A DNA stretch of 64,000 bases from SYFY01 sp041752315 (GTDB taxonomy: Bacteria > Pseudomonadota > Gammaproteobacteria > Pseudomonadales > Azotimanducaceae). The stretch lies in NCBI GenBank assembly GCA_041752315.1, contig JBGSHJ010000075.1, positions 1 through 64,000 on the forward strand. Direction: 5' to 3'. The notes below the pieces were generated by a model. The model saw only the letters and a list, made by a program, of their open reading frames with translations. It did not search any database and was not told the DNA's origin. Made by a program: the position numbers and the translations under genes. Shown piece after piece: positions 33,706-42,867 of this stretch. The number at the start of each line of letters is the position of its first letter. Within the stretch, counting starts at the first letter, position 1.

Positions 33706-34583
33706 GCCGTACGGCGGAAGACGTTACCCGTGGTGTGAATCTCTCAGGCAGACTCGCCGTCGTCACCGGCGTCAATTCGGGTATCGGCCTTGAAACCGCC
33801 CGCGTGCTGGCGCTGCGGGGCGCACGGGTACTCGGACTCGCACGGACACTCGAAAGCGCGACCGCAGCGTGTGCCCGCTTGTCGGGACAGGTCGAACCCC
33901 TCGCGTGCGAGCTCACCGACCCGGAGAGCATCAGGCGCTGCGCAGGGGAGATTCTCGACAGACAGACCAGCGGCATCCACCTGTTGATCCTCAACGCAGG
34001 GATCATGGCCTTGCCCAGGCTCGAGCAGGTTCGCGGGATCGAAAAGCAGTTTGCCACCAACCATCTGGGACACTTTCTGCTCACGCATCTCCTGCAACCC
34101 GCACTGGGTCACCAGCAGCCTGCCCGTGTGGTGGTGGTCAGCAGCGCCGCGCACAGGCAGGCGCCCGGGAACGGAATCGATTTTGACAACCTGTCCGGTG
34201 ACAAGGGTTACAGCAGTTTCAGGGCTTACGGACAATCCAAGCTGGCCAATGTGCTGTTTGCCAATGAACTCGCCCGACGTCTGCCCGCAGGCAGTTCCGC
34301 CAATTCGCTGCACCCTGGTGTCATACGGACCAATCTCGGCCGCAACATGCAAGGCCCGCTGCCCTTGCTCATGGGCCTGTTTTTTTTCCCCTTCATGAAA
34401 ACACCTGAACAGGGTGCCGCGACCACCTGTTACGTTGCCACCTCGCCCGCGTTGACCGGTGTCACGGGTCGCTACTTCGCGGATTGCAGGGAAACCAGTC
34501 CGTCCGGAACAGCGTTGGACCAGGCGCTCGCACGACGGCTGTGGACAACTTCGGAGGCCCTTCTCGACATCACGCCCGGCTGA
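33702..34583 (+). CDS. Short-chain dehydrogenase, retinol dehydrogenase-like
   Basis: A 293-residue SDR resembling the RDH/WW-oxidoreductase group: TGVNSGIG at residues 23-30, LILNAGIM instead of NNAG, NHLGHFLLT, VVVSSAAH with the catalytic Ser, and YGQSKLANVLFANELARR with Tyr/Lys. The GTG overlaps the transporter stop, so it is translated with it. Typical substrates are retinoid- or terpenoid-like alcohols, but the real substrate is unknown. Confidence 0.87.
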   Translation: MSRTAEDVTRGVNLSGRLAVVTGVNSGIGLETARVLALRGARVLGLARTLESATAACARLSGQVEPLACELTDPESIRRCAGEILDRQTSGIHLLILNAGIMALPRLEQVRGIEKQFATNHLGHFLLTHLLQPALGHQQPARVVVVSSAAHRQAPGNGIDFDNLSGDKGYSSFRAYGQSKLANVLFANELARRLPAGSSANSLHPGVIRTNLGRNMQGPLPLLMGLFFFPFMKTPEQGAATTCYVATSPALTGVTGRYFADCRETSPSGTALDQALARRLWTTSEALLDITPG

Positions 34584-34695
34584 CCGATCACCACCGAATC
34601 ACCACACTCCCCCAATGCTGCCCGCTCAGGCAGGATAGGCAGAAGCCAGACACCCACCTACCTGCACGCACAGGAATAATCCGGAGACAGCCACC

Positions 34696-35706
34696 ATGTC
34701 AGCCAGCACCAATACCCGCGTACTGATCAGGAACCTGCCACAGGAGAGACTGCAGACCAGTGACTTTGAAGTGGTCACCTCGCCCATGCCGGAACCGGCC
34801 GCTGGTGAGGTGCTCTGTCAGACACTGGCCATCGGTATTGGCGCCGGAGCGCGGGCCGGCTTGCAGGGCAGTGCCAGTTATGCCGGCGCGCCTCAAACCG
34901 GCATCGTGATGAACGGCCAGACCATCTCGCGCATCGTCGATTCCAGAGCGCCGTCGCTCCGCGCTGGTGATCTGGTGATCTGCGGCTCCGGCTGGCAATC
35001 CTGGGCAGTGCACCCGGCAAAGGCGGTCAGCAAGGTCGACGCCATCGATGATCCAGCACACTACGTCGGTGCGCTCGGGACCAATGGCCTCACCGCGTAC
35101 TTTGGTCTGCTGGTGGTGGGGGATCCAAAGCCTGGCGAAACCGTACTGGTCTCCGCTGCCGCCGGTTCCGTTGGGCACCTTGTTGGACAGATCGCCCGGA
35201 TCAAGGGGGCACGAGTCATTGGTGTCACCGGTTCGGACGACAAGGGGCAGCGTCTGGTGAACGAACTCGGCTTCGATGCCTTTGTGAACTACAAGGACGG
35301 CAACTTTCGTGGCGCGCTCAAGGATGCCGCGCCAAAAGGCGTGGATGTCTACTTCGACAACACCGGCGGTGATGTCCTGGGGGCCGCCCTCTTTCGGATG
35401 AATACGTTCGGCCGCATCGCCTGTTGCGGCGTTGTCAGTCAGTACGATACCCGCAATCCTGCCTCAGGCCCCAAGGGGGTGCCGGGCCTGCTCGTCAACA
35501 AACGCATCCGCATGCAGGGATTCCTGGTGTTCGACTATGCAGACCAGTACACCAAGGCCAGACAGGACATGCTCGGCTGGATGAAGGACGGATCACTCAA
35601 GGTCTGGCAGGACGAGTTCAAGGGCCTGGAGAACGCCCCGGCGGCATTTGTTGACCTGCTGGCAGGAGGCAATCTGGGCACCCGGATCGTGCGTGTCAGC
35701 GACTGA
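34696..35706 (+). CDS. NADP-dependent oxidoreductase, prostaglandin-reductase-like MDR family
   Basis: A 336-residue zinc-free medium-chain reductase related to leukotriene B4 12-hydroxydehydrogenase/prostaglandin reductases. GALGTNGLTAYFGLL, the nucleotide-binding AAAGSVGHLVGQIA near residue 155, and the VDVYFDNTGGDVLGAAL segment are family hallmarks. It reduces alpha,beta-unsaturated ketones or aldehydes with NADPH. TCCGGAGA lies upstream. Its stop directly abuts the stop of the opposite-strand gene (TGA|TCA). Confidence 0.9.
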   Translation: MSASTNTRVLIRNLPQERLQTSDFEVVTSPMPEPAAGEVLCQTLAIGIGAGARAGLQGSASYAGAPQTGIVMNGQTISRIVDSRAPSLRAGDLVICGSGWQSWAVHPAKAVSKVDAIDDPAHYVGALGTNGLTAYFGLLVVGDPKPGETVLVSAAAGSVGHLVGQIARIKGARVIGVTGSDDKGQRLVNELGFDAFVNYKDGNFRGALKDAAPKGVDVYFDNTGGDVLGAALFRMNTFGRIACCGVVSQYDTRNPASGPKGVPGLLVNKRIRMQGFLVFDYADQYTKARQDMLGWMKDGSLKVWQDEFKGLENAPAAFVDLLAGGNLGTRIVRVSD

Positions 35707-36171
35707 TCATCCGTTTACGCCGTTGTAGAGGGGCCGTGCGCGCCACAGTGCAATCGTTGGGATCAGGAAAATCGCAAAACTGACCAGTCCACCCACGAGG
35801 CCTGGTCCGTGTGCTGCAAGCAACGACCAGACGAGCATGCCAATGGCCACCTGGGCTGTGTACAGCGAAGCCCAGGGCCATAACCAGGGTCGCATCTTCC
35901 AGAAGCCCCAGGCGAGAGTTCCGTAGATCAGCCAGTGCAATAGCGCCGTGGCCTTGGCCCACCAACCGGTCAGCATGAAGCCGAACCACACCTCCTCATC
36001 CTGCGCCACGGGTTTCCAGAAGATGTCAAAAGGCATGTAGATGAAGGTCATGTAAACACAGAAGCCAAAAATCAGGTTCATCCACCATGGGCGCCGCGCC
36101 CACTCGCTTCGCCAAAAGCTGTGCAGATCCATCTTGGTTTTGTGGTCGCTGGTTTGCAGAATCGAGAGCAT
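35707..36171 (-). CDS. Integral membrane protein of unknown function
   Basis: A 154-residue (or 141 if it begins at the ATG at 36132) Trp-rich membrane protein with about four hydrophobic segments, e.g. WMNLIFGFCVYMTFIYMPF, ALLHWLIYGTLAWGFW and GLVSFAIFLIPTIALW. I do not recognise the family. It ends exactly where the convergent reductase gene ends. Confidence 0.65.
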   Translation of the reverse strand: MLSILQTSDHKTKMDLHSFWRSEWARRPWWMNLIFGFCVYMTFIYMPFDIFWKPVAQDEEVWFGFMLTGWWAKATALLHWLIYGTLAWGFWKMRPWLWPWASLYTAQVAIGMLVWSLLAAHGPGLVGGLVSFAIFLIPTIALWRARPLYNGVNG

Positions 36172-36205
36172 ACACCGAACATTCCGGCGAGTTTTTGTCC
36201 GTTCC

Positions 36206-37063
36206 ATGGCACGCAGATCACCCGGTTCGAACACTGATCGTTCAAAATCATCCCGCAGGATTGGTGCCGCCGAGGTTGTCCTGGTTCAGAAGCGGGGCAC
36301 TGCGGTACTTGCGTTCTATCGACACATCGGCCTTGCCGAGGTCCGCTCGCGCGCAACCGACCTCGTGCTTTCGGGGCTGATCTGTCTGGGTGGCATGGTG
36401 TTTTTCGACTGGACCGCATGGACCATGCTGGCGTTCATGGTGGTCGATGCCCTGATCACGGTGTTTGCGGATCTCTTCAGGTACGGCCTGGCGTGGCGCT
36501 GGCTTGCCGAGTCTCACCGTGTTGATCATGAGGCAGGTACGGTGCTCCTCATCGCCGACGGACTCGAAGATGGCAACGGCACCTACCCGGACCGCGGCAC
36601 AACACCTGCGCCGGGAACCATCCTGTTCTTTGGAGTGGTGGCTTCGCTCTTCCTGCTGCCGGTCGTTGGCGCAGCCTTGTCAGGATCGGGCATCCAGCCT
36701 GTGGGGGATCTGCTGGCGGAAAGGACCTTCCTCTGGATCGTGCTTGCCGATATTGTCCTGCGCGTCGCTGCTGCACTCCGCCAGATCGTGCGAGCCAGGT
36801 CGGATGTACCCGGCAGGCAGATGATCTTCATGGAATCCGGCAGTGTCGCGATGCTCTATCTCGGCTTGATGGTCCTGGTCTGGTTGCCACTCCAGTTTGG
36901 CAACAACGGGCTCTATGCCCTCCTCGTCATTCTGTACGGCTTCCGCATCGGCTTCGGAATCTTTGCGCTCTACTGGACGCCGCGCTCCGTAAGGAACCTT
37001 GAGCGCCGAGTGGCCGAAGGTGACTTCAGGATCCGGAACACACGGAGCACACCTGCGGATTGA
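36206..37063 (+). CDS. Multi-span membrane protein of unknown function
   Basis: About 285 residues from the ATG at 36206. Hydrophobic segments include LVLSGLICLGGMVFF, TMLAFMVVDALITVFADLF, ILFFGVVASLFLLPVVGAAL, FLWIVLADIVLRVAAAL and LYALLVILYGFRIGFGIFALYW. The first 40 or so residues are basic and soluble. The start is uncertain because the frame is open back to 36134, into the divergent neighbour. The layout recalls DUF6498-type proteins, which is only an impression. Confidence 0.6.
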   Translation: MARRSPGSNTDRSKSSRRIGAAEVVLVQKRGTAVLAFYRHIGLAEVRSRATDLVLSGLICLGGMVFFDWTAWTMLAFMVVDALITVFADLFRYGLAWRWLAESHRVDHEAGTVLLIADGLEDGNGTYPDRGTTPAPGTILFFGVVASLFLLPVVGAALSGSGIQPVGDLLAERTFLWIVLADIVLRVAAALRQIVRARSDVPGRQMIFMESGSVAMLYLGLMVLVWLPLQFGNNGLYALLVILYGFRIGFGIFALYWTPRSVRNLERRVAEGDFRIRNTRSTPAD

Positions 37064-37089
37064 CAGGTGCTTTCCTTCGGCAAGGCAAC

Positions 37090-38061
37090 TCACACCACCC
37101 GGTTCGGCAGCGCCTTGCCAAGCAGATGCGCCTCGATGTTGTCGGCTGCGCAGTGCCCCATGGCCTCACGGGTTTCTCGCGACCCACTCCCCTGATGGGG
37201 CAGCAGCACCACGTTTTCGAGGTTCAGCAGTTCAGGATGCACGACGGGTTCGGCGGCGTAGACGTCCAGACCGGCGCCTGCGAGAGAGCCTGCGACCAAC
37301 GCCGCTGCCAATGCGGCTTCGTCGATCACATCGCCCCGCGCGGTATTGATCACAAACGCATGCACGGGAAGGAGTGCCAGGCGTCGGGTGTCGAGCAGCT
37401 GACGCGTCTCGGGTGTGCTGGGACAGTGCAGCGACACAAAGTCGCACTGCGTCAGCATCCTGTCCAGGTCCGCATGCCACTGCGCTCCCAGCACGGCTTC
37501 GTCGAGCATCGGCATCTGCTGGCGACCGTGATAGAGGATCTTCATGCCAAATCCGTAGTGCGCCCGGCGCGCCGTGGCCATGCCGATCCGGCCCATGCCT
37601 ATGATGCCGAGTGTCTTGCCGGTCACCTGTGTGCCGAGGAGTGAAGTGGGTGACCAACCGGGCCATAGGCCCGCCCGCAACAACCGTTCTCCTTCGCCGG
37701 TTCGGCGCGCGCACATCAGGATCAGCGTCATGGCGATATCGGCGGTTGCGTCGGTCAGCACTCCCGGTGTGTTGGTGACCGCAATGCCGGCGGCTTGAGC
37801 GGCCGCGTTGTCCACATGGTTGAATCCCACTCCAAAATTGGCGATTAGCCGGGTTCGACACGCTGGGGTGGCCAGCAACTGCGCATCCAGACGATCAGTC
37901 ACCGTGGCACCGAGTACATCGCATTCCCGCAGTGCCCGTTCCAGTTCGGCCCGACTGAACGGATGGTCGTTTTCATTGATCGACAGGTCGCAGATCTGAG
38001 CCAGCCGGTCTTCGACCGGTTGCGGCCACCTTCGGGTCAGCACCACGCGAAGCTTCGCCAT
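37090..38061 (-). CDS. D-2-hydroxyacid dehydrogenase (glyoxylate/hydroxypyruvate reductase-like)
   Basis: A 323-residue NAD(P)-dependent D-isomer-specific 2-hydroxyacid dehydrogenase. NFGVGFNHVD, the nucleotide-binding GKTLGIIGMGRIGMATA, VSLHCPSTPETRQL, the catalytic Arg in NTARGDVIDE and a His in LPHQGSGSRETR (the usual catalytic His position) are visible. The members closest in wording reduce glyoxylate or hydroxypyruvate to glycolate or glycerate. The ATG at 38061 with GGGTGA upstream is preferred over a longer frame. Confidence 0.88.
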   Translation of the reverse strand: MAKLRVVLTRRWPQPVEDRLAQICDLSINENDHPFSRAELERALRECDVLGATVTDRLDAQLLATPACRTRLIANFGVGFNHVDNAAAQAAGIAVTNTPGVLTDATADIAMTLILMCARRTGEGERLLRAGLWPGWSPTSLLGTQVTGKTLGIIGMGRIGMATARRAHYGFGMKILYHGRQQMPMLDEAVLGAQWHADLDRMLTQCDFVSLHCPSTPETRQLLDTRRLALLPVHAFVINTARGDVIDEAALAAALVAGSLAGAGLDVYAAEPVVHPELLNLENVVLLPHQGSGSRETREAMGHCAADNIEAHLLGKALPNRVV

Positions 38062-38109
38062 AAAACAGTCACCCTTGTCTGTTCGTATCGAGGGACTCAC
38101 GGTACCATT

Positions 38110-38133
38110 GCCAGCTTCGATGCCAGCTTCGAA
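38110..38133. repeat. 12-bp tandem duplication in the divergent spacer
   Basis: GCCAGCTTCGAT and GCCAGCTTCGAA are adjacent, about 60 bp before the DUF1330 gene and 50 bp before the dehydrogenase on the other strand. Confidence 0.8.
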
Positions 38134-38195
38134 ATTGTTGACACGATGAATGCGTCAACCCAACGAACTCTTTATACCAAGCCCGGGGGAAAATC

Positions 38196-38495
38196 ATGGC
38201 CGCGTATTTCATTGCCCAGTATGTTGTCAAGGATCCAGCGCTCTATCGCGAATACTCCGCTGGTGCGGGTCCAACCCTTGCCGCGCATGGCGCCGAACTG
38301 GTGTCGTTTGATGTGGCCGCGGTGACCGTGGAAGGCACTCCACCCGGTCCACAAACCGTGATCATCAAGTTTCCCGACACCAAGGCAGCCAAAGCCTGGT
38401 ATGACAGCGGCGCCTATCAAGCCGTCGTCGGCAAGCGACTGGCCGCAACCACGGGCTTTGCGGTAATCGCCCAGAGCATGAACGCAGGCGGCTGA
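38196..38495 (+). CDS. DUF1330 domain protein
   Basis: A 99-residue ferredoxin-like-fold protein of the DUF1330 (dimeric alpha-beta barrel) family: AAYFIAQYVVKDPALYREYSA at the N-terminus and VIIKFPDTKAAKAWYDSGAYQAVVGKR in the second half are characteristic. No catalytic function is established for the family. It precedes an acyl-CoA dehydrogenase by 145 bp. Confidence 0.88.
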   Translation: MAAYFIAQYVVKDPALYREYSAGAGPTLAAHGAELVSFDVAAVTVEGTPPGPQTVIIKFPDTKAAKAWYDSGAYQAVVGKRLAATTGFAVIAQSMNAGG

Positions 38496-38640
38496 CGACC
38501 ACTCGTCCGGACCAGACTCTGACGGGTTTCCCTGTTCACCGGCCGCAGGCGGCCGGTGATTGCAGTTGCCTGCTCGAAGCCAAGAGACCATCTGCTGTCC
38601 GGCAGACCCGATACACAGATCGAGACAGAGAAATCGAGCG

Positions 38641-39777
38641 ATGAACTACCAGCTGACAGATGATCAACGGGCCATCCAGGAAATGGCACGCCGATTCACT
38701 GCGGATGCAATCACTCCCCATGCGGCGCATTGGGATGAACACAAGATTTTCCCCCGGGATACCATCCGCCAAGGTGCGGAGCTTGGTTTCGGGTCGATTT
38801 ACATCAGTGAGGAAACGGGCGGCTGTGGACTCGGTCGTCTCGAATCTGCACTGATCATCGAGGCATTGGCCTACGGTTGCCCTTCGACATCGGCGTTTTT
38901 TTCCATACACAACATGGCAGCCTGGATGATCGATGCCTTTGGCAGCGATGTCGTTCGCCGGGCTTATCTGCCCAGACTCGTGACCATGGAACACATGGCC
39001 AGTTATTGCCTGACCGAGCCTGGTTCCGGCTCCGATGCAGCATCACTGAAAACCACTGCGGTGCGGGAAGGCGATCATTACCTGTTGAGTGGCAGCAAGG
39101 CCTTCATTTCCGGCGCCGGTGAAAACCAGATCTACATCGTGATGGCCCGTACTGGCGGTGCCGGTGCACGCGGAATCTCCTGCCTGGTGGTCGACAAGGA
39201 CATGCCTGGGGTCAGTTTCGGGGCCCAGGAACGCAAACTGGGCTGGCACTCGCAGCCTACCGCGATGGTGATGTTCGACAATGTCAGGGTACCGGTGGCC
39301 AATCTGGTTGGGGCCGAGGGCCAGGGCTTCAAGATTGCGATGGCAGGGCTTGATGGTGGACGTGTGAATATCGGTGCCTCCTCGCTGGGTGGCGCACAAC
39401 GCTGCCTCGATGACGCGATCACCTACGTGAAGGAACGAAACCAGTTTGGTCAGCGCATCGCCGACTTCCAGAACACGCAGTTCACCCTGGCCGACATGGC
39501 GACGCAGCTCGAAGCCTCGCGTGCACTGCTTTACATCGCGGCGCTCAAGGTCACTGAAGACGCACACGACAAGAGCCGCTTTGCCGCCATGGCCAAACTG
39601 ATGGCTACCGAAGCAGGTTCGGCCATAGTCAACAACGCCTTGCAGCTGCACGGTGGTTATGGCTATCTGATGGACTATCCGGTAGAGCGGTTCCTCCGTG
39701 ACCTTCGTGTGCATCAGATTCTTGAAGGTACCAGTCAGATCATGCGATACGTCATCGGCCGGTCGCTGGTCGATTAA
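38641..39777 (+). CDS. Acyl-CoA dehydrogenase, isobutyryl-CoA dehydrogenase-like
   Basis: A 378-residue acyl-CoA dehydrogenase. CLTEPGSGSDAASLKTTA and KAFISGAGENQIYIVMA bind FAD; QLHGGYGYLMDYPVERFLRDLRVHQILEGTSQIMR carries the catalytic Glu in LEGTSQ. GCGLGRLESALIIEALAYGCPST and the short-chain binding region resemble isobutyryl-CoA dehydrogenases of valine catabolism. The valine assignment is family resemblance; neighbours do not confirm it. Confidence 0.88.
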   Translation: MNYQLTDDQRAIQEMARRFTADAITPHAAHWDEHKIFPRDTIRQGAELGFGSIYISEETGGCGLGRLESALIIEALAYGCPSTSAFFSIHNMAAWMIDAFGSDVVRRAYLPRLVTMEHMASYCLTEPGSGSDAASLKTTAVREGDHYLLSGSKAFISGAGENQIYIVMARTGGAGARGISCLVVDKDMPGVSFGAQERKLGWHSQPTAMVMFDNVRVPVANLVGAEGQGFKIAMAGLDGGRVNIGASSLGGAQRCLDDAITYVKERNQFGQRIADFQNTQFTLADMATQLEASRALLYIAALKVTEDAHDKSRFAAMAKLMATEAGSAIVNNALQLHGGYGYLMDYPVERFLRDLRVHQILEGTSQIMRYVIGRSLVD

Positions 39778-41098
39778 GGTCCTTCTCTTTCATCCACTGC
39801 TGACCCTGGCAGCCGTGCTGGCGATCGCGCCACTGCACGCGTGTGCGGCTGACACCACGGAACAGCCGCCCACAGCCGCTGCTGTTCCGCTCGCGGAACC
39901 GGAACACCCACAGATCACCCTGTCCTCGTTCGATGCCTGTGTGGACAGTTTGTTGAAGGACGCCCGGCTGCTCGGAGTGACCGAAGCCACCTTGATGAGT
40001 GCGCGCGGCACCATTCGTGAAGACCCCAGTGTGCTGACGCTCGACAAGGCCCAACCGGAGTTCACCAACACGTTTGCCGGTTATTTTCCCGTCCGGGTCA
40101 CCAACAGCAGGATCTCGGAAGGTCGGCGCCTGTTGCTTGCCCATCAAAGTCTGCTGGAACGCATCCAGCGGGAAACCGGTGTCCCGCCTCAGTATCTGCT
40201 GTCGTTCTGGGGTCTGGAAACCGATTTTGGCAGGACGCTCGGCAATCGATCGGTACCTGCCTCGCTGGCCAACCTGGCCTGTGATTCACGGCGCAGCGAT
40301 TTTTTCCGGCAGGAGTTCATCAACGCGCTGCTGATCGTTGACCGAGGCGATACGACCATTCACGGTCTGACCGGTTCGTGGGCGGGCGCCATGGGCAACA
40401 TGCAGTTCATGCCCACCGCGTGGCTGGAACACGCCGCGGACGGTGACGGCGATGGCAAACGTGACCTGTGGAACAGCACTACCGATGCGCTGGTCTCCGC
40501 GGCCCGTTTTCTGGCCGCGCTCGGCTGGCAGACCGGCATGCGCTGGGGACGTGAGGTGCTGCTCCCGGACGGCTTTGATTACCTGCTGCTGGATCAGATC
40601 CAGCCGCTTGCCACCTGGTCCACGATGGGTGTGCGTGATTCGATGGGTCGCCCGCTGAAGATATCGGAGACACCCGCCCGCATCATCCTGCCCAGTGGGG
40701 TGGATGGTCCTGCATTCATCGTCTATCCAAACTTCGATGTGATCATGAAATGGAATCGCTCCGAGTATTACGCCATCAGCGTGGGACGTCTGGCGGACCA
40801 GATCGCGGGCGGCGGCAAACTGGTGCGATCGATCCCGGCAACGGCCCCTAAGCGTCTGCCCATGCAGACCATCGTCTCCCTGCAGGGCAGTCTCGCTGAG
40901 CGGGGATTCGACGTGGGTGCCATCGATGGCCTGGTGGGTCCCAGTACCCGTCGTGCCATCGCCGCTTTCCAGAGGAGTCGGGGCTGGCTTCCCCATGGGT
41001 TCACCGATGAGCGGACTCTTGCCGCACTCTCTGCACCGCCTGCGGTGAGTGCGCCGGGCCAGCCTGGGACCACCGAGCCTGCGACCCTTTCGCCGTGA
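39773..41098 (+). CDS. Lytic murein transglycosylase B-like, with peptidoglycan-binding domain
   Basis: Cleaves the glycan strand of peptidoglycan to 1,6-anhydro ends in the envelope. The MltB-type SLT domain covers about residues 45-340, with the catalytic Glu in LSFWGLETDFGR and GAMGNMQFMPTAW further on; a C-terminal PG_binding_1 domain follows (LAERGFDVGAIDGLVGPSTRRAIAAFQ). The signal peptide (KVLLFHPLLTLAAVLAIAPLHAC) begins right after the upstream stop, and LHAC could be a lipobox. No ATG, GTG or TTG lies at its start: the first usable codon is ATT at 39773, otherwise TTG 39719 or GTG 39698 inside the previous gene. The start given is a judgement. Confidence 0.85.
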   Translation: MKVLLFHPLLTLAAVLAIAPLHACAADTTEQPPTAAAVPLAEPEHPQITLSSFDACVDSLLKDARLLGVTEATLMSARGTIREDPSVLTLDKAQPEFTNTFAGYFPVRVTNSRISEGRRLLLAHQSLLERIQRETGVPPQYLLSFWGLETDFGRTLGNRSVPASLANLACDSRRSDFFRQEFINALLIVDRGDTTIHGLTGSWAGAMGNMQFMPTAWLEHAADGDGDGKRDLWNSTTDALVSAARFLAALGWQTGMRWGREVLLPDGFDYLLLDQIQPLATWSTMGVRDSMGRPLKISETPARIILPSGVDGPAFIVYPNFDVIMKWNRSEYYAISVGRLADQIAGGGKLVRSIPATAPKRLPMQTIVSLQGSLAERGFDVGAIDGLVGPSTRRAIAAFQRSRGWLPHGFTDERTLAALSAPPAVSAPGQPGTTEPATLSP

Positions 41099-41132
41099 TA
41101 TTCTCGACCACACCCTGACCCGGAGAACAGCG

Positions 41133-41486
41133 ATGCTCCTCACCGGCATACATCATGTTTCCATCAACGTGAAAAACGTCGACGATGCACTGGGTTTTTA
41201 TGTTGATGTGCTCGGCATGGAAAAGCTGCCGCGACCTGACCTCGGATTTCCAGGGGCCTGGTTGCGCAGCGGCATCCAGGAGGTGCACCTGCTGGGTATC
41301 GAGTCCACGCCGCCGCCCAAGGAGCAGCACTTTGCCTTCGAAGTGAAGGATCTTGCTGCGGTCACTGTCGCCGTGCGCGAAGCAGGTTTCCGCTGCTCCG
41401 ACGCCAGGGAGATTCCACAGGTCTGCCTGCAGGCGTTCACCCACGATCCCAGCGGCAACATGGTCGAATTCAATCAGCGGCTGTAG
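41133..41486 (+). CDS. VOC (glyoxalase/bleomycin resistance) family protein
   Basis: A 117-residue single-module vicinal-oxygen-chelate protein: HHVSINVKNVDDALGFYVDVLG at the N-terminus, VHLLGIE and FTHDPSGNMVEFNQRL with the likely metal ligand Glu at the end. It could be a lyase, isomerase or dioxygenase; no substrate can be assigned. CGGAGAAC precedes the ATG at 41133. Confidence 0.87.
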   Translation: MLLTGIHHVSINVKNVDDALGFYVDVLGMEKLPRPDLGFPGAWLRSGIQEVHLLGIESTPPPKEQHFAFEVKDLAAVTVAVREAGFRCSDAREIPQVCLQAFTHDPSGNMVEFNQRL

Positions 41487-41510
41487 CCGCAGCGGCAACA
41501 GAGACAACCG

Positions 41511-42827
41511 GTGAAAACCGACCCGATGCCTCTCAGGTCACCCTGCCTGGTCGCACTGATGGTGGTGCTGCTCTCCTCCTGCGGCGGTGCAGAAACACCT
41601 GACCCGCCTGTCGGCGCAGCAGGAACCGCGCCGCCACCCAACCCGGCCCAACCGCTACCCCTCCCGCCATCGGCAGGCAGTGAATCCTCGCCCCGCAGAA
41701 TTGTCGAGACCCATCAGAGCGGTGTCTTTTTCGACCGACGTCCGCTGGTGTCACAAGCGAGCGAACTGGCCAGCAGTTCACGACCAGTGGCCGACCGGAT
41801 GCAGACGGCAACCATCATGGATGCCACCGGCTTCGGACAACCGATGCCTGCCATGCAGATTGATGTCCCACGAGGATGGGCCACGCAGGGGGGTGTTGAA
41901 TGGAACCGCAGCGTCGAGTGCATCGGCAACACCTATGCATTCAACTGGTCGGCCACTTCCACGGACGCCATGCACCAGATCAGCCTCTTCCCCGGATTGA
42001 CCTGGCAAGTGGAATCCGCACCCGGTGGTGTGGTTGCACTCAATCCGTGTCCGGCTGCGCCGATGCGGTCCGTACGGGAATATCTTGAGTTTCTCGCCCG
42101 GAACAGCAGGCCTTCGGTTCGTGTGCTCGACTTCCGCGCGAGACCCGAACTGGCCGAATCGGTGCGAGCCAGTCACGCCGCCCAGAACGCAGGCCCCGCC
42201 CAGGTTCGATTTGAAGGTGGTGAGCTGCTCATCGGCTACGACCTGTTGGGAATTCCCATGCGCGAAACCCTTGTCGCCACCATCACGATCTCGGACCTCC
42301 AGGGCACCATCGTCGCCTGGTCGGATGTTCCCATGGCCTTGCGGGCACCCGATGGTCTCCTCGACTTTGCAGTGCTTGAACACGTGCGTCGGTCCAGCCG
42401 CGTCGACAGACACTGGAGTGAACAGTTGATCGCCTGGTCACGGCAGGCCGTGGAAGCACTGAACCAGCGGCAGATCCGATCGATCCAGGAATGGCATGGT
42501 CGCCGGATGGCGGAGATCAACCTGGCGGGCATGACGGCCAGGCACCAGGTGCGCATGGAGACGCTGAACGAGATCGGTCGAATCAACAACCAGATCGTTG
42601 CCAGCAATGACGCCAGTACAAGCCGACAGCATGAGGCGTTCAAGGACTACATCCAGGAAGTGCAACCGTGGCGGGATCCAACCAGCGGCCAGCAACTGGA
42701 TCTGTCGGTTCACTACTCCACTGCCTGGCAACTTGGGGATGGTCGGCAGTTCCTCACCAACGATCCGAACTTCGATCCCAATCGTGATCTGGGAATTACG
42801 GGTTACCGTCTGGAACCTGTCAGGTAG
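41511..42827 (+). CDS. Lipoprotein of unknown function
   Basis: A 438-residue predicted lipoprotein: LVALMVVLLSSC is a signal peptide ending in a lipobox, followed by a Pro-rich linker (residues about 30-60) and a long globular region with a helical segment rich in charged residues (HWSEQLIAWSRQAVEALNQRQ to RINNQIV). I do not recognise a domain. The start is a GTG 24 bp after the VOC gene, so the two may be one transcript. Confidence 0.7.
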   Translation: MKTDPMPLRSPCLVALMVVLLSSCGGAETPDPPVGAAGTAPPPNPAQPLPLPPSAGSESSPRRIVETHQSGVFFDRRPLVSQASELASSSRPVADRMQTATIMDATGFGQPMPAMQIDVPRGWATQGGVEWNRSVECIGNTYAFNWSATSTDAMHQISLFPGLTWQVESAPGGVVALNPCPAAPMRSVREYLEFLARNSRPSVRVLDFRARPELAESVRASHAAQNAGPAQVRFEGGELLIGYDLLGIPMRETLVATITISDLQGTIVAWSDVPMALRAPDGLLDFAVLEHVRRSSRVDRHWSEQLIAWSRQAVEALNQRQIRSIQEWHGRRMAEINLAGMTARHQVRMETLNEIGRINNQIVASNDASTSRQHEAFKDYIQEVQPWRDPTSGQQLDLSVHYSTAWQLGDGRQFLTNDPNFDPNRDLGITGYRLEPVR

Positions 42828-42867
42828 AGTCGCAGGCACCTGCCCTCTCACCCCCTGGATCAAGACC

